DNA of 64,000 nt from Oscarella lobularis (Eukaryota; Porifera; Homoscleromorpha; Homosclerophorida; Oscarellidae), in assembly GCF_947507565.1 (NCBI RefSeq), contig NC_089180.1:1-64000 (forward strand), in the 5' to 3' direction. Of the stretch, positions 34,901 to 46,818 are shown piece after piece. The notes below the pieces were generated by a model. That model was not told the DNA's origin. It saw only the letters and a program-made list of their open reading frames with translations, and ran no database searches. Each line of letters begins with the position of its first letter. Positions within the stretch are counted from its first letter, which is position 1. A program made the translations under genes and the position numbers.

Positions 34901-37900
34901 GGCCTAGACTTTGATTCTAAGGACCTGAAGATAAAGATGATGGCAGAAACTTTAATTCTAAGAGCCTGAAGATAAAGTTGAGGGCTTAAACTTTTATTCT
35001 AAGGGCCTGAAGATAAAGTTGAAGGCCTAGACTTTGATTCTAAGAGCCTGAAGATAAAGTTGAGGGCCTAAACTCTGATTCTAAGGCTCTGAAGATAAAG
35101 TTGAGGGCCTAAACTTTGATTCTAAGGATTTGAAGATAAATTTGAGGGCCTAAACTTTGATTCTAGGGACCTGAAGATAAAGTTGAGGGCCCAAACTTTG
35201 ATTCCAAGGACCTGAAGATAAGTTGAGGGTCTAAAAATTGATTCTAACGCCCTGAAGATAAAGTTGAGGGCATAAACTTCGATTCTAAGGCCCTGAAGAT
35301 AAAGATGAGGGCCTAAACTTTTATTCTAAGGCCCTGAAGATAAAGTTGAGGGCATAAACTTCGATTTTAAGGTTCTGAAGATAAAGATGAGGGTCTAAAC
35401 TTTGATTCTAAGGACCTAAAGATAAAGTTAAGGGCTTAAACTTTGATTCTAAGTGTCTGAAGTTAAAGTTCAGGGCCAAAACTCTGATTCTAAGGCCCTG
35501 AAGATAAATTTGAGGGTCTAAACTTTGATTCTAATGAGCTAAACATAAAGTTGATGGCCTAAACTTTGATTCTAAGGGCCTGAAGATAAAGTTGAGGGCC
35601 TAAACTCCGATTCTAAGGACCTGAAGACAAAGTTGAGAGAATAAACTTTGATTCTAAGGACCTGAAGATAAAGTTGACGGCCTAAACTTTGATTCTAGGG
35701 ACCTGAAGATAAAGTTGAGGGCCAAAACTTTGATTCTAAAGGCCTGAAGATAAAGTTGAGAGCCTAAACTTTGATTCTAGGGACCTGAAGATAAAGTTGA
35801 GAGCCTAAACTTTGATTCTAAGAACCTGAAGATAAAGTTGAAGGTCTAAACTTTGATTCTAACGGTCTGAAGTTAAAGTTCAGGGTCAAAACTCTGATTC
35901 TAAGGACCTGAAGATAAGTTGAGGACCTAAACTCTGATTCTAAGGCCCTGAAGATAAAGTTGAGGGCCTAAACTTTGATTCTAAGGATTTGAAGATAAAG
36001 TTGAGGGCCTAAACTTTGATTCTAGGGACCTGAAGATAAAGTTGAGGGCCTAAACTTTGATTCCAAGGACCTGAAGATAAGTTGAGGGCCTAAAAATTGA
36101 TTCTAAGGCCCTGAAGATAAAGTTGAGGGCATAAATTTCGATTCTAAGGCCCTGAAGATAAAGATGAGGGCCTAAACTTTTATTCTAAGGACCTGAAGAT
36201 AAAGTTGAGGGCATAAACTTCGATTTTAAGGTTCTGAAGATAAAGATGAGGGCCTAAACTTTGATTCTAAGGCCCTAAAGATAAAGTTAAGGGCTTAAAC
36301 TTTGATTCTAAGTGTCTGAAGTTAAAGTTCAGGGCCAAAACTCTGATTCTAAGGCCCTGAAGATAAATTTGAGGGTCTAAACTTTGATTCTAATGAGCTA
36401 AACATAAAGTTGATGGCCTAAACTTTGATTCTAAGGGCCTGAAGATAAAGTTGAGGGCCTAAACTCCGATTCTAAGGACCTGAAGACAAAGTTGAGAGAA
36501 TAAACTTTGATTCTAAGGACCTGAAGATAAAGTTGACGGCCTAAACTTTGATTCTAGGGACCTGAAGATAAAGTTGAGGGCCAAAACTTTGATTCTAAAG
36601 GCCTGAAGATAAAGTTGAGAGCCTAAACTTTGATTCTAGGGACCTGAAGATAAAGTTGAGAGCCTAAACTTTGATTCTAAGAACCTGAAGATAAAGTTGA
36701 AGGTCTAAACTTTGATTCTAACGGTCTGAAGTTAAAGTTCAGGGTCAAAACTCTGATTCTAAGGACCTGAAGATAAGTTGAGGACCTAAACTCTGATTCT
36801 AAGGCCCTGAAGATAAAGTTGAGGGCCTAAACTTTGATTCTAAGGATTTGAAGATAAAGTTGAGGGCCTAAACTTTGATTCTAGGGACCTGAAGATAAAG
36901 TTGAGGGCCTAAACTTTGATTCCAAGGACCTGAAGATAAGTTGAGGGCCTAAAAATTGATTCTAAGGCCCTGAAGATAAAGTTGAGGGCATAAATTTCGA
37001 TTCTAAGGCCCTGAAGATAAAGATGAGGGCCTAAACTTTTATTCTAAGGACCTGAAGATAAAGTTGAGGGCATAAACTTCGATTTTAAGGTTCTGAAGAT
37101 AAAGATGAGGGCCTAAACTTTGATTCTAAGGCCCTGAAGATAAAGTTGAACGCCTAAACTTTGATTCTAAGGGTCTGAAGATAAAGTTGAGGGCCTAAAC
37201 TCCGATTCTAAGGACATGAAGATAAAGTTGAGAGACTAAACTTTGATTCTAAGGACCTGAAGATAAAGTTGAGGGCCTAAACTTTGATTCTAGGGACCTG
37301 AAGATGAAGTTGAGGGCCTAAATTTTGATTCTAAGGACCTGAAGATAAAGTTGAGGGTCTAAACTCTGATTCTAAGGAGCTAAAGATAAAGTTGAGGGCC
37401 TAAACTCTAATTTTAAGACCCTGAAGATAAAGTTGAAGGCCCAAACATTGATTCTAAGGGCCTGAAGATAAAGGTCAGGGCCAAAACTCTGATTCTAAGG
37501 ACATGAAGATAAAGTTGAGGGCCTAAACTTTGATTCTAAGAGCCTGAAGATAAAGTTCATGGCCAAAACTCTGATTCTAAGGACCTGAAGATAAAGTTGA
37601 GGGCCTAAACTTTGATTCTAAGAGCCTGAAGATAAAGTTGAGGGCCTAAACTTTGATTCTAAGGACCTGAAGATAAAGTTGAGAGACTAAACTTTGATTC
37701 TAAGCACCTGAAGATAAAGTTGAGGGCCTGAACTTTGATTCTAAGAATTTGAAGATAAAGTTGAGGGCCTAAACTTTGATTCTAGGGACCTGAAGATAAA
37801 GTTGAGGGCCTAAACTTTGATTCTAAGGGCCTGAAGATAAAGTTGAGGGCCTAAACTTTGATTCCAAGGACCTAAAGATAAAGTTGAGGGCCTAAACTTT

Positions 37901-38690
37901 GATTCTAAGAGCCTGAAGATAAAGTTGAGGGCATAAAATTTTATTCTAAGGACCTGAAGATAAAGTTGAGGCCCTAAACTCTGATTCTAAGGCCCTGAAG
38001 ATAAACTTGAGGGCCTAGACTTTGATTCTAAGGCCCTGAAGATAAAGTTGAAGGCCTAAACTTTGATTCTAAGGCCCTGAAGAGAAATTTGAAGGCCCAA
38101 ACTTTGATTGTAAGTGTCTGAAGTTAAAGTTCAGAGCCAAAACTCTGACTCTAAGGACCTGAAGATAAAGTTGAGGGCCTAGACTTTGATTCTAAGGACC
38201 TGAAGATAAAGTTGAGGGCCTAAACTTTGATTCTACGAGCCTGAAGATAAGTTGAGGGCCTAAAAATTGATTCTAAGGCCCTGAAGATAAAGTTGATTGC
38301 CTAAAATTTGATTCCAAGGACCTGAAGATAAGTTGAGGGCCTAAAAATTGATTCTAAGGCCCTGAAGATAAAGTTGAGTGCATAAACTTCGATTCTAAGG
38401 CCCTGAAGATAAAGATGAGGGCCTAAACTTTGATTCTAAGGCCCTGAAGATAAAGTTGAGGGCATAAACTTCGATTTTAAGGTTCTGAAGATAAAGATGA
38501 GGGCCTAAACTTTGATTCTAAGGACCTAAAGATAAAGTTAAGGGCTTAAACTTTGATTCTAAGGAGCTAAAGATAAAGTTGAGGGCCTAAACTCTAATTT
38601 TAAGACCCTGAAGATAAAGTTGAAGGCCCAAATATTGATTCTAAGGGCCTGAAGATAAAGGTCAGGGCCAAAACTCTGATTCTAAGCATA
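25915..38690. repeat. 41-bp satellite array, about 12.8 kb
   Basis: About 310 copies of a 41-base unit containing CCTGAAGATAAAGTTGAGGG and CCTAAACTTTGATTCTAAGG. Many units are single-base variants and some lose one base. Variant units recur in register at longer distances: about 859 bases (35,451 and 36,310) and 2,373 bases (29,991 and 32,364; 30,781 and 33,154), so the array grew by segmental duplication. No open frame of note. Confidence 0.97.
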
Positions 38691-39130
38691 CCTTTGATCC
38701 CTCGATAGTCGTCCTTCCTCCTGATCACTTTTCCGTCCTTCCCACTCGCGTCCCTTGTTCATAGCCTTCTTCCTTACACTCTTCCACATCTAGAAAACGA
38801 ATTAGAAACTCCTTAATTACTAAAACTCTACCTCCATCACATGCCGTCGATCCCTTGATATTCCTTCATCTTCTTGATTGCTTGTTCCTCCTTCTCCCTC
38901 GCGTCCCTTGCTCTTGTCCTCGTTCCTCCCATTCCTATGCACCTAAAAAAACTAATTAGAAATCATCCAACATAAAAAACTCTACCTCCATCACATACCG
39001 TCGATCCCTTGATATTCCTCCTTCTCCTTGCTTGCTTGTTCCTCTTCTCCCTCGCGTCCCTTGGTCTTGTCCTCGTTCCTCCCATTCCTATGCACCCCCC
39101 CAAAAAACTAATTAGAAATATGTAACACAA
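38690..39130. repeat. Tandem ~150-bp units, relatives of those at 9,910-10,200
   Basis: Three units with CACATRCCGTCGATCCC, CTCCCTCGCGTCCCTTG and AACTAATTAGAAAT segments. They form the left part of subtelomeric block X2. Confidence 0.75.
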
Positions 39131-39179
39131 TTAGGACCCAATATATACCTATGAGTATTGACTCTGCCCTAACACTGCC

Positions 39180-39560
39180 CCTAAAATAGACGGCCCCGAC
39201 GGTAAATTTGATGAACCGGGAGAGATTTAACAGCAATACTACGTCGAGAACCACGATTAGGACCCGAATACGCGAAATAGACGCCTAAAACAACTCGACT
39301 CCCACGAGACGAATCGATCTCCCCTCCCGGGCCCCCAATTTCCTCCGCGCAACGCCAACAAACCCTCGTGAAAGCTCGTAACATCACCGAGAAGCGCCGA
39401 AAACCAAAAAAACCGACGAGAGAGCGAATAAACGCGAAGATAACACCTCCGAACGTACACAGAGCCCCCGTAACGCGATCGCGAGCAACGAGAAGCACGT
39501 AAAAACGTTCCTAACCTATCGCGATTGTACATCTTCCCCTCCTTTCATCGCGGTCGCCCC
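39180..39560. repeat. Subtelomeric block X2 (paralogous to 10,410-10,790)
   Basis: The minus-strand translation includes LRGGNWGPGRG, matching LRGGSWGPAWG in block X1, with the same flanking order. Both copies have several short open frames but no complete gene. Confidence 0.55.
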
Positions 39561-39714
39561 GTTTTGAGCCGGTTTCAGTCATCCCAGCGCAATGACTGAA
39601 AATGCAGTTCCCGTATATCAGCAACCTGAATAAACATTATTCGCATATATTGAAAAATACGAACACGATCTCGCACACTGTCACACATGCATAGAAAAAA
39701 ATTAGACAACCTAG

Positions 39715-40075
39715 AGCGCGAAAAAACCGAAAATTTTCGCGGCCCGGTTCCTAATAGGGGCCCCATTTTCATCTAATATTTCTTTGCTTATTTTAAGCTG
39801 GAAATCACTCGATAGAGCTCTTCTCTAATTAAGAAAAATGTTTTCAAAGCTGCCTTAGCTTTTAAAAGAGCGAAATTTTCTCGGCTCGGTTCCTAATGGG
39901 CGCCCCGTTTTCATCTAATAATTATTTGCTTATTTTATGCTGGAAATCAGTCGATAAAGCTCTTCTCTAATTCAGAAAAATGTTTTCAACACTGCTATAG
40001 CTTTTAAAACAGCGAAATTTTGGCGGGCCGGTTCCTAATGGGGACCCCAATTTCTTCTAAAAAAATTTTGCGTAT
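39715..40075. repeat. Tandem ~140-bp repeat, about 2.5 copies
   Basis: Units share GGTTCCTAATGGGG, a TTTCATCTAA stretch, GCTTATTTTA and a TCTTCTCTAATTNAGAAAAATG segment. Confidence 0.85.
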
Positions 40076-40109
40076 CTAACGTTGTGAATCAGAAGAACGA
40101 TGTCTTATT

Positions 40110-40872
40110 CATTTGAATGCACATGCTTTTATTTGAATGCACATGTTTTCATTTGAATCCACAGGGCCTCAAGTAAGTGCACAGGCTCTCAATTGAATGC
40201 ACAGGCTTTCATTTGAATGCACAGGCTTTCAATTGAATGCACAGGCTTTCATTTGAATTCACATGCTTTCACTTGAATGCACAGGCTTTCATTTGAATGC
40301 ACAGGCTTTCATTTGAATACACAGGCCTTCATTTGAATACACAGGCCTTCATTTGAATGCACAGGCTTTCATTTGAATGCACATGCTTTCATTTGAATGC
40401 ACACGCTTTTATTTGAATGCACAGGCTTTCATTTGAATGCACAGGCTTTCATTTGAATGCACAGGCTTTCATTTGAATGCACAGGCTTTCATTTGAATGC
40501 ACAGGCTTTCATTTGAATGCACAGGCTTTCATTTGAATGCACAGGCTTCCATTTGAATGCACAGGCTTTCATTTGAATACACAGGCCTTGATTTGAATGC
40601 ACAGGCTTTCATTTGAATGCACATGTTTTCATTTGAATCCACAGGGCACTTACTTGAGTCCCTGTGGATTCAAGTGCATTCAAATGAAAGCATGTGCATT
40701 CAAATGAAAGCCTGTGCATTCAAATGAAAGCCTGTGCATTCAATTGAGAGCCTGTGCACTTACTTGAGGCCCTGTGGATTCAAATGAAAACATGTGCATT
40801 CAAATGAAAGTTTGTGTATTCAAATGAAAGCCTGTGCATTCAATTAAAAGCCTGTGCATTCAAATGAAAGCC
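40110..40872. repeat. 21-bp repeat array folded into an inverted repeat
   Basis: The left arm (40,110-40,650) is about 25 copies of a unit carrying TTTGAATGCACAGGCT. At about 40,650-40,665 the orientation flips and the right arm (to 40,872) is the reverse complement. The variant-bearing block at 40,130-40,200 (with GGGCCTCAAGTAAGTG) is matched exactly in reverse at 40,737-40,806, so the flip is a true inverted duplication. The right arm runs straight into a broken BTB gene. Confidence 0.93.
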
Positions 40873-40875
40873 TGC

Positions 40876-41349
40876 GCCAAACCTCTTTGCGTTCGCAGTG
40901 AATACTTCAGCAGCATGTTTTCGTCGAATTGGAAAGAAATTTCGACGAAGGACGCGAGCGAGTCGACTCCAATTCGCATTGAAGAAGCAACGTACGAAGC
41001 GTTTCATGCTGTCATCACGTATCTCGTCACCGGGTGCTTGGAAGTTCGTAAGTATTTTCGTATCATTCCTGATATACTCGTGTTGGCGGATCGATATCTC
41101 GTTGAAAATCTGCGCGAGTTCTGCATCTCGCATATGGCTCGGAGAGTTTCAATTGAAACTGCTCTCGATTATCTGTCTTTGGCTGACAGGTTCAGCTTCC
41201 GAGAGCTGAGGAAAACGGCTCTGCAGTTTGCTGCAAAAAATTTCAAGACGCTGTGTCATGACGACCGGTTTGCGGCTCTTGGCGGTGAACTACTTGCCGA
41301 AATTATGAGAGTTATTGCGTCGTCAAGTTCGTCGGAGGAAGAACATTGA
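40876..41349 (+). pseudogene. 5'-truncated BTB-domain gene copy
   Basis: From about 40,879 the frame matches the C-terminal BTB half of the NHL-BTB gene at 45,004-46,521 (CVRSEYFSSMFSSNWKE, then IIPDILVLADRYLVENLREF). All NHL repeats and the first BTB strands are missing and are replaced by the 21-bp repeat. A Met at 40,834 lies inside the satellite and gives a 171-codon open frame, but its first ~15 residues are repeat-encoded. The copy has no frameshift and ends with TGA. It could still be expressed as a short protein, but the loss of the domain's start makes a pseudogene likelier. Confidence 0.75.
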
Positions 41350-42388
41350 CTGGTAATTTTGGCGCGGATTTCTTTGTTGTATGTGACTTATGCAGTTTTG
41401 AGTAAACACAGTGTTTCTTCATTATGATTAATTAATAGTCTGCAGCTTTTCAGCAAACAATAATTTCGACGAGTTGTAAAATCGATCTTTCCTTTCTGAA
41501 CTTCTATTTGTGTTGCATCGTTTGGCGAAAAAGCGCTTGGAGAGAACGCTGGCCAGATTATCCATGACTAATAACGACAATGCCTGTTGCACTCCCTATA
41601 CAACCGTTCTAAGTCATCCGTGGGTTCTACTGGTTGATTTATTTACGGATGTTTAATTCTTCTAATTAGCATTGCAGCATTATTCACATCGAGAGAGAGA
41701 GAGAGAGAAGAGTCACACATATAAAATCAGCGATTTATTTCTTATTAGACTACCTTGAGTGTCTTTCCTTATTAGGCTGTTGCACTGAGTTCATACTGGA
41801 TATCTATAACATTGGAATTTTTACGTGCAGGTTTTGAAGCTGCTGAGAAATCAGGGCGAACAGAATAGCTTTGAATTTAGTTTGAGATGAGACGAGTTCA
41901 GTTGGAGAACGTCCTGTCCATTTCTATCGTCCTTTCGATATTAGTGTAAATAGCTATCTCCAAGAAGATGGCCCATGCAACGCACTCAACGATAAAGTTA
42001 GAAGTGCGTTTTCCGAACGATGTCGGCATTCCGTTCAGTGAAAAATTAAGGACGGCGTTCAATACGTGATGCTCGTAATTAATGCACTACAACAATGAGA
42101 AAATGAGGTCAGATTATGTCGACTCGTCCGGAATGAAATTCTACTATACACTCCACGATCCACCACAGATGTTAGGAGAATATTTGTGATGCCACTTGCA
42201 CTAAATTTTCATAAGCAGGAATCTAAACTAACACATACACTACTTAGCAAGCGCACTATTGTCTGTAGTGTAGGAAAACTGTGAACTGAAACTACGACGT
42301 CTTACGAGGAATTAGAAGACTTGAACCTAATTGAAAAACCAATTAAAAATCACATACTTTCCATCCTGAGTGAGAATCTTACTCAGAA
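41350..42388. other. Intergenic region
   Basis: No supported gene. It contains a GA microsatellite at about 41,691-41,708. Confidence 0.6.
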
Positions 42389-44886
42389 TTAGCCCTCGTC
42401 GTTCGCCTCGACTGGCGACGAGGTGTAAAGCACATCAGATTTAAGTGAATCAATCCCGTTCTCCTCTTCCTCCTCTTCTTCCAGAGAGTCGGACTCAATA
42501 TTTCCTCCGGTGGACGTCGGCATCAAGTAGGATTGCTGTAGAACAGCTGGCTCATCTTCCTCTATCGGCGAAGTCTAGCATCCGTGCTATTATTAAATCA
42601 ATCATTTAGCTTTCATTTGAGTCTTACTGCATCCATCGTCTGCTCATCTTCGTCAAATAAAACGCGCTGCTTAGCTGTCGAGCCCTTCTTCTGATGACTG
42701 CGGGAAAGTCTCTTCTTTGACTATCACACACACACACACCCATATACAAAAGATGTACGTACAGTTATATCTCTTTCCTTACAGTTGACGATTGAAGGGA
42801 CAGCCTTGCACGCTAAAATAATAATCACTACTGTATTAGCCCAGTCCAATACGCAGCACGCGACTCCTATTCCTTACCTCAAATTTCAATGACAAGGGAG
42901 TCTTTTCAAGCAGTTTTTGCTGCACAAAAAAAAAAGAACACCAGTCAGGTCCAAAACAAAGAGAGCACCATAAGAACGTGTATCTTACCCTGATAATTAG
43001 TTGCCTCTGACTTCGTCTCTTACTCTTGGATTTTCCGCTAGACGGCCACTTCGGTGGCGGAGGAGTTCGGCCCTCGTCGTCGTCATCGCTGCTCAACTAA
43101 AATAAAGTGCATATAAAAGAAAGTGCAGTCGTCATGTTTCATATAAACGTACTGTAGGTGGTGGAGTCTTCAAATCGTTTTCAACTGGCATTGGCGCCAC
43201 TGCTGCTGCTGCTGCTGCTGCAGAATCATCTGTATGAGCTTTCTGAGCAAAAATCTAATGCAAAAAAATTCCGCCTCTCAATCACAATACAAAGAGCACT
43301 CTCTACTCACGACAACATCACCAGAGGAAGCCTCTTCTTTCATGGCTAACATCTTCTTCTTAGCCGATAGCAATCGTGAATGAAGTCTTGTGCTTCGCCT
43401 GATCGGACACGGTGTTTTCTGTAACAAAACCAGATTGTAAATAAAAAGCCATTTGATTATTACATAATATACACACGTCACCTTCCTTGTCTTCTTGACT
43501 TTCTTTTGACGAACAGGAGTCATCTCCCTCTCCCAGCCGTTGAGCTGCGTCTTCTGGATCTTTGCAAACTGCTTGTCGATGTCTTCAATTTGGCCCTCGA
43601 TCATGTCCCAATAGCCCTGGACATCGTCGAGAGTCACTTCCTTATCAATGTCGACATTCTTGAAAACAAAAATGAAACGCTTTTAATTAATTAATTAATT
43701 AATTAATTAATAATAGAAAGTCGAGCGCGCGTACCTCTGCGTCATCACAGAGTTTTTCGAAAAACGTGAACTTCTTTTGAAGCAGAAGCTGCGCTTTTCC
43801 GACAGCAGCCCGAATCATTTTGCAGCCTGAACAAAAAAATAAATAACGCAGCGGTAAACAATTCCTCAAAAAATTTCAATTAATTAAAAACCTTGCTCTG
43901 GGATATCTGTCTCTAAGTAGTTCGACCACGTCGTGCAAGCAACGTCAATTTCATCCGCCTTTTTGCGAATGATTTGTCGGAAATGGTTGAAGCCAGCAAG
44001 TTTAGTAGTAGGAGATTCCTCTTCCGTTTCCGTTTCCGTCTCTGTCTCCGTCTCTGTCACCGTTTCCAGTTCTTTCACGGGTGAAGCGGCGGAAGGGAGA
44101 GGAGGTGCCGCGAATAACACACCAAAAGGCGAAAATCCTTTTCCGAATTCAAACGACGACCCGGTTTTACTTTTTGGCGTCATCAACTTCTGCGAAAAGA
44201 GCGCGTTAATTGAATTAATTTGTAAAAATCCAACATTCAAAATCGCCTTTGTTTCAGTAGGTGTAGTTTTAATTTGTTTCTTAGGAGCCGGCATGGCAGG
44301 TCTAAAAACAATCTCTAATGAGTAAATTAACTAATTACATATGTATTCTTAGACACTTGTTTGTGAGGCTTATCGCCTGTTTTCTGCTCTCCACCGTCGC
44401 TGAGGTGAATCTAAAAAATTGTAAAATGTATGTGTCATGGGCAATTTCGAGTTTTTCTTATACTGTACCCCATTTTCTTGACGGGTTCCAGTCTTTCTGG
44501 AATCGTATTCGTCTTCGAGACGAGGACGAACGGCTTTTTCTTCATCGCCTCCTGTCGTTTCAACAGCTCTTTTCGCTTCTTGAATTCCTGCATCCGTTCG
44601 CTCATCGATTTTCCCTCGTCCTGGGTCGTCGGTCCTGAAGCGAAAGACTCGCGCGTCAATATAGAGCTCGAAAGGCGAACGAACTCGTTGCGATGTGCCG
44701 TTTCGGCCCCCTCTTCGGAACGCGGTTTCGTCGCGCGTTCAGAGCGTCGTGACGTCGCCGATCGTGTTCCTCTTCGTGTTTTCGAAAGCGGCGGTCCTCG
44801 GCAGAAAGTCCTCGCGCTTTGTACGCTCGCTGACAGTTGCGATCCATGCCTTCTTTTTGTTCGAATTGTGCGCGTGCGCTTTGCAA
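42389..44886 (-). CDS. DLGAP5-like: DLGAP/HURP-like GKAP-domain protein, multi-exon
   Basis: The N-terminal exon (44,886-44,685) is Arg-rich and is joined by a 50-bp intron (44,684-44,635) to an exon with ERMQEFKKRKELLKRQEAMKKK, matching the basic Lys-rich helix of HURP. Further on come a serine/threonine and TETE-rich segment, then the GKAP hallmark (MIRAAVGKAQLLLQKKF, then VTLDDVQGYWDMIEGQIEDI and LNGWE) across exons between about 43,900 and 43,480. The C-terminus is polar and acidic and ends at TAA 42,389-42,391. Introns are ~45-75 bp with GT-AG ends. HURP/DLGAP5 is a spindle microtubule-bundling protein; postsynaptic DLGAP1-4 share the GKAP domain. The basic N-terminal helix favours HURP. 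The gene lies head to head with the NHL-BTB gene, 118 bp apart. Confidence 0.8.
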
Positions 44887-44910
44887 AATTTATAGACACG
44901 TGGTCTCTAC

Positions 44911-44940
44911 CTAGTCTAGCGCGCACTAGATAAAAAGTCT
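44911..44940 (+). promoter_or_regulatory. Core promoter of the NHL-BTB gene
   Basis: AGTCTAGCGCGCACT followed by GATAAAAAG (44,929-44,937). The same pair, as AGTCTAGCGCGCACT plus TATAAAAG, lies at 46,772-46,795 before the pseudogene copy. The element and its TATA-like partner were duplicated with the gene and remain more conserved than their surroundings. Confidence 0.55.
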
Positions 44941-45003
44941 TCCGAAGCCAGAGATTAAATAGGAGATCTCTGCCGAAGCCCTGTTCCGCGAAGCCTTCCG
45001 TAA

Positions 45004-46521
45004 ATGACGTCTACCGAAGGTAAGAAGCGTGTGGACAGCCATGTTCGTGTTCGTTACACTTCGGACGTCTTCTTCGTGCATCTAGTTGGCTTCGTTGAGA
45101 CTCTTTCACGTTCGCAATCGTTCTCCCAACTCGTCGGCATAGTCGTGCTAGACGAAGGCGTGTTTTGCGCCGACTGCGACAAACATTGCATCTGGAGAGT
45201 CGATCCTTCGTCTGGAACAGTCTCGTGCTTCGCCGGAGTCGAGGGAATCTTCGGATGTCTCGACGGTTCTTCAACGACGGCGAGGTTCTACGGCCCCAAA
45301 GGCCTCGCCGTCTCACCCTCCAAATCGTCTATCTACGTCGCTGATTTCCACAATAGCCTCATTAGAAAAGTACAATTAGGCGATGGAGCCGTGTCTACTG
45401 TACTACTACTAGTAGGCATTCCACGAGGAATTGTGGCAACAGATGATGAACGCTTGTTATTTTCCTGTTGGGATTGCACTATCCGCGAAATTCGGCTCGA
45501 TACCAAACCCGATTTGACGTCCGTGGCGGCGGGTACCTCGTTTGAATCAGGCGACCGTGATGGCCACGGCAATGAAGCAAAATTTGATTCTCCTTGGGAA
45601 CTGGCCTTAGGACCAGACGGTTCTGTGTATGTGGCCGACATTGGTACTATAAGAACGATCAGCAGAGATTATGAAGTTGGAACCATTGGCACAGGTTTTA
45701 ATGAAATCGATGGCGTCGCCGTAGATGATGAACGAAACGTCTATGTCTGTGATCAGTCTTATAAAATCTACATGCTTGCGCCATCAGGAGAAATTCAAAC
45801 TGTGTGCGGATCAGGTGAAAGTAACTCCGTTGACGGCAGTGGTGCCCTAGCTTCGTTGAATGAACCGCAATCCTTGTTCTATGATTCCAAATCTGGATTC
45901 CTCTACTTTGCAGAGTCAAAAGCAGTTCGTAGGGTCAGAGTAAAGGCTTCTACTTTTCGTGATCCTAAACTGTCGATCGACTTGGCCAAGATGATAAACG
46001 GCAGTGACAGTCTCCCAGTGGGTAACACTATATTTTTGGTCGAAGGAAAACGCATCAGTGTTTGCACGAGTCTCCTCTGCGTTCGAAGCGAATATTTCAG
46101 CAGCATGTTTTCGTCCAATTGGAAAGAATATTCCGAAAAGGTCACAAGCGAGTCTACTCCGATTTGCATCAAAGCCACAACGTACGAATCGTTCAGCGCT
46201 GTCATCACTTTTCTCGTCACCGGTTGCTTGGAGATTTTAAAGCATTCTCATATCATCCCAGATATACTCGTCTTGGCCGATCGATATCTTGTTGAAAATT
46301 TGCGCGAGTTCTGCATCGCACATCTGGCTCGGAGAGTTTCCAATCAAACTGCTGTCGATTATCTGTCTCTAGCCGATAGGTTTGGCTTCCGAGAGCTGAA
46401 GAAAGTGGCTCTGCAGTTTGTTGCAAAAAATGTCAAGACTCTCTGCCGTGACGAGCACTTTGCAGGTCTTGGCAGTGAGCTACTTGTCGAAATCGTGACA
46501 GCCATTGCATCATCAAGTTAG
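45004..46521 (+). CDS. NHL-repeat and BTB-domain protein
   Basis: 505 open codons. Residues ~45-320 form NHL/SMP-30-like beta-propeller blades (GVFCADCDKHCIWRV, GPKGLAVSPSKSSIYVAD, DGVAVDDERNVYVCD). Residues ~335-440 form a BTB/POZ domain (VRSEYFSSMFSSNWKE), followed by a helical BACK-like tail. BTB proteins commonly act as Cullin-3 adaptors and NHL propellers bind proteins or RNA, so a ubiquitin-ligase adaptor is a reasonable inference. A GGTAAG after codon 5 (45,019-45,024) could be a splice donor: the paralogue at 46,819 has the same site and differs mainly in the following ~100 bases. The true second exon may therefore start near 45,139. Confidence 0.85.
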   Translation: MTSTEGKKRVDSHVRVRYTSDVFFVHLVGFVETLSRSQSFSQLVGIVVLDEGVFCADCDKHCIWRVDPSSGTVSCFAGVEGIFGCLDGSSTTARFYGPKGLAVSPSKSSIYVADFHNSLIRKVQLGDGAVSTVLLLVGIPRGIVATDDERLLFSCWDCTIREIRLDTKPDLTSVAAGTSFESGDRDGHGNEAKFDSPWELALGPDGSVYVADIGTIRTISRDYEVGTIGTGFNEIDGVAVDDERNVYVCDQSYKIYMLAPSGEIQTVCGSGESNSVDGSGALASLNEPQSLFYDSKSGFLYFAESKAVRRVRVKASTFRDPKLSIDLAKMINGSDSLPVGNTIFLVEGKRISVCTSLLCVRSEYFSSMFSSNWKEYSEKVTSESTPICIKATTYESFSAVITFLVTGCLEILKHSHIIPDILVLADRYLVENLREFCIAHLARRVSNQTAVDYLSLADRFGFRELKKVALQFVAKNVKTLCRDEHFAGLGSELLVEIVTAIASSS

Positions 46522-46818
46522 AACATAATTGACAGCGTTAATTTTGACGCGGATTTCTTTTGTTTTGCGTGTCTAATGCAGTTTCAAAGTAAATGCAGTG
46601 TTGCTTAATTATTTAGTTAACAACAATAAATTCGTCATGTTTTGGTGACCAGCTTGTGCGTTTGAATTTCTACAATTATTTACACTGTACGAAGCCTGGC
46701 TCTGAATTTTCTCCAACATCCAACACGACGTGCTCTCATTTAGCGCCGAACCCTCAGCGGAATCTCCGCGCAGTCTAGCGCGCACTGATATAAAAGACTC
46801 TTCCAAAAGCGGCCGTAA

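Noticed and set aside
17100-40872. CRISPR-like arrays
   Set aside because: The repeats are contiguous satellites without unique spacers, and the window is clearly eukaryotic.
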